8,716 nucleotides of DNA, from the NCBI GenBank assembly GCA_011522905.1, contig WTIB01000194.1, positions 1 to 8,716 of the forward strand, written 5' to 3'. Of this stretch, positions 6,830-8,716 are shown piece after piece. A program made the translations under genes and the position numbers. Origin of the DNA: Crocinitomicaceae bacterium. Lineage in GTDB: Bacteria; Bacteroidota; Bacteroidia; Flavobacteriales_D; Crocinitomicaceae. Below the pieces are notes generated by a model. The model ran no database searches. It was not told where the DNA came from and was given only the letters and a program-made list of their open reading frames with translations. Each line of letters begins with the position of its first letter. Position 1 is the first letter of the stretch.

Positions 6830-8716
6830 TTATTCTATTCTTGTTTGTTTCTTTTTACTCTTAATTGGGTATCTTTTTTTATTCTTCGGCCTGAAAATAT
6901 CAAAAAAGTATTGTAAAAGCTTAAAATCCTTGGCATTATTGAAGTCCTCATGATATGAAATACCTGCTCCCTGTGTAAATGCTCCTGCATTCTCATTCAG
7001 TGTGTTTGAATTGGACTGATTAAAAGCAGTCGCCCTAAAAGTACCAGATTGATTAATTAAATATTCTACAAAGATGTCACCTATGAAACCAGCTTTGTAT
7101 CCGTTTTCTTGCTCCTGAGCATTAAAATCTGCTCGATTTTCAATTCCAAAGCTACCCGAAATGATCAGTCTATCCTCTAAAAAGGATTTGGACACTCCAA
7201 ATTCTAATGAATTTTCTCCCAGCACCTCATCTAATGCCGTATTTACATTTAAGTCATAGTTTTGAGAAACCTGTCCCAACAATGCATTAATTTGAGATTC
7301 TGCAACATCAATAGCCGCAGAACCACCAGCAGTAATTGTTCCTTTCAAGGGTTGAAATTTTCTCAATAGCAATAAGGAAAAAAACTGTCTGCTAAGTTCA
7401 TCGTCATCATTCACCACACGTTCAATCAGACCTTTTCCTGTCTCAGGTGCATTTGGAGATTTAATATCAAATGATATTTCTGGTTTGAGTAGCGTTTCTC
7501 CAAGATTCAAATAACATATAACGTCTTGATTTGTTAAGGAATTATCAATTTGCTCAGGGCTGAGATCTACCAATGACACCTTTTTCATTTTAAAAGATGT
7601 AATTAAGTCAATATTTGCATCATAAGGGTTTCCAGTCCAGGTCAAAGATGACCCAGGTTCAATATTAAAATCCTGCTTAATTATACCCATTGCAAAGTTA
7701 TACTTGCTGTTTCCTGAAATTTCATAATTACCTGTTAGATTCACCTCGTTGTATTGATCTAAAGTGATATTCAAATCACCAGTACCAGTCGCCACAATCT
7801 GATCGCCGACATCAGGGTCAAAAATAATTTTCACATCAGCATTTGGTTTTACCTTAAAATTTAGATCCAAATCCAATCCCGTCAAATCAACCTTATTTTC
7901 ATCAATAGATTCATTTAGGCCCTCATTAACGAAACTCACAAAATCAAAATCTTCCTCAATCTCTGAAATGCCGTACATTGGGAAATTAATCTTGGTTCCT
8001 TCACTTGTTTCAACATCGAGAGTAATCGACATATTATTCGCATATCCTGAGATATTAGCAGTTCCCCGACCATATGCTTTTCCGTAGTAAATATCCCCAT
8101 CTTTATGTTCTGTATTCAAGACCAAAAATTGAGTTAAAGGTTTTACGTTCGGCTGTTGGGTGGTGTAATCATCCTCAAAATTGACCTGAACATCGAAATT
8201 CCAATCCTGAAAATTCTCATGAAAAATAGATCCTATTACAGAGCCAGTGTTCCCCTCTTCGTCTTTGAGTGGAACAGCATTAAGAGCAAATAGATCTTCA
8301 TACACTTCAATTTTACCATTTAAATAATATTTGACACCAAGCATCTCGATTTTTGCTTGCGCATCACTTACCATAAGGTTGCCATTTAATTGTGGTTTCA
8401 TTACATCCCCATCTAAGCTAATTCGACCATTTAATTTCCCTCCAATTTCACTAATATCTTCAGGGTCTGTGAATGCATTAACAAACGAAATATCGGTATC
8501 ATCAAAATCCAAATAAAGATCCAAGGAATCTGATTCCAATAAATAGTTTCCTGAAAAATTGAAGGTTTGAATGTTATTCACATCTAATTCACCTAAAAGC
8601 TCTAATCCATTTATTGTATTATCATAATTGGTTTGGACCAGTATGTCCCCAATTTCATGTTCATCAACATACAATTCAGACAATAATAGATCCCCCATAT
8701 ACTTCAAATTTGTGTA
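6830..8716 (-). CDS. tamB: TamB-like translocation/assembly module protein (5' partial)
   Basis: This is the C-terminal 628 residues of a TamB/DUF490-type envelope protein; the frame stays open to the right edge, so the TTG at 8707 is not the real start. TamB proteins are long periplasm-spanning beta-groove proteins linked to outer-membrane protein assembly and lipid transport. The visible part is alternating beta-strand repeats rich in D, N, G and hydrophobics (for example KLNGRISLDGDV and LNGNLMVSDAQA). It then has the family's C-terminal region: TGTGDLNITLDQY, YNFAMGIIKQDFNIEPGSSLTWTG within a YEISG-type strand, FDIKSPNAPETGKG, an SRQFFSLLLLRKF helix, and GVSKSFLEDRLIISGSFGIENR near the end. 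The protein ends in a strongly basic tail of about 18 residues (KNKKRYPIKSKKKQ and on). The Bacteroidota partner is usually an Omp85/BamA-like protein or TamA, not seen here. It is the first visible gene of the minus-strand block, 15 bases before the carboxylase gene. Confidence 0.85.
   Translation of the reverse strand, partial: YTNLKYMGDLLLSELYVDEHEIGDILVQTNYDNTINGLELLGELDVNNIQTFNFSGNYLLESDSLDLYLDFDDTDISFVNAFTDPEDISEIGGKLNGRISLDGDVMKPQLNGNLMVSDAQAKIEMLGVKYYLNGKIEVYEDLFALNAVPLKDEEGNTGSVIGSIFHENFQDWNFDVQVNFEDDYTTQQPNVKPLTQFLVLNTEHKDGDIYYGKAYGRGTANISGYANNMSITLDVETSEGTKINFPMYGISEIEEDFDFVSFVNEGLNESIDENKVDLTGLDLDLNFKVKPNADVKIIFDPDVGDQIVATGTGDLNITLDQYNEVNLTGNYEISGNSKYNFAMGIIKQDFNIEPGSSLTWTGNPYDANIDLITSFKMKKVSLVDLSPEQIDNSLTNQDVICYLNLGETLLKPEISFDIKSPNAPETGKGLIERVVNDDDELSRQFFSLLLLRKFQPLKGTITAGGSAAIDVAESQINALLGQVSQNYDLNVNTALDEVLGENSLEFGVSKSFLEDRLIISGSFGIENRADFNAQEQENGYKAGFIGDIFVEYLINQSGTFRATAFNQSNSNTLNENAGAFTQGAGISYHEDFNNAKDFKLLQYFFDIFRPKNKKRYPIKSKKKQTRIE

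Noticed and set aside
8705..8707. TTG as the start of the TamB-like gene
   Set aside because: The frame continues open to the right edge, the visible protein begins mid-repeat without a signal anchor, and TamB proteins are far longer.
1..8716. A hidden defence, mobile or otherwise novel multi-gene system
   Set aside because: All five genes fall in recognisable families, with no transposase, integrase, nuclease, toxin, direct repeats or composition break; the gaps are too short for extra genes or RNAs.

Overview
The window looks like a chromosomal stretch from a Bacteroidota bacterium, most likely of the Flavobacteriia or a related marine lineage. The evidence is a type IX secretion (T9SS) type B sorting domain, which is confined to this phylum, a Bacteroidota-style TamB C-terminus, AT-rich sequence, very short gene gaps and no clear Shine-Dalgarno sequences. 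It holds five protein-coding genes. The outer two run off the window edges. I see no RNA genes, insertion sequences, CRISPR arrays, integration sites or long repeats, and no gene-free stretch longer than 65 bases.

Left block, plus strand (about 1-4061): the 3' part of a large secreted multi-domain protein with two Bacteroidota-type beta modules, six fibronectin-III-like modules and a C-terminal T9SS type B sorting domain. Its TAA stop directly abuts the ATG of a family 9 (heptosyltransferase-like) glycosyltransferase. The two genes are almost certainly co-transcribed and probably translationally coupled.

Right block, minus strand (8716 down to 4053): the 3' part of a TamB-like envelope protein, then after 15 bases a biotin carboxylase subunit of an acyl-CoA carboxylase, then after 65 bases sucC, the beta subunit of succinate-CoA ligase. 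The biotin carboxylase resembles the propionyl/methylcrotonyl-CoA carboxylase type more than E. coli AccC and has a C-terminal tail. A propionyl-CoA carboxylase would feed methylmalonyl-CoA and then succinyl-CoA to succinate-CoA ligase, so the pairing with sucC may have metabolic meaning. The partners (carboxyltransferase, biotin carrier, sucD) are not in the window.

The two blocks converge and overlap by 9 bases at their stop codons, with no convincing terminator between them. The content is mostly ordinary housekeeping and envelope biology. I found no evidence of a new defence, mobile or regulatory system. The points most worth a second look are the shortened sorting-domain motif, the Cys/His cluster at the end of the glycosyltransferase, the convergent overlap, and the likely acyl-CoA identity of the gene that would routinely be labelled accC.
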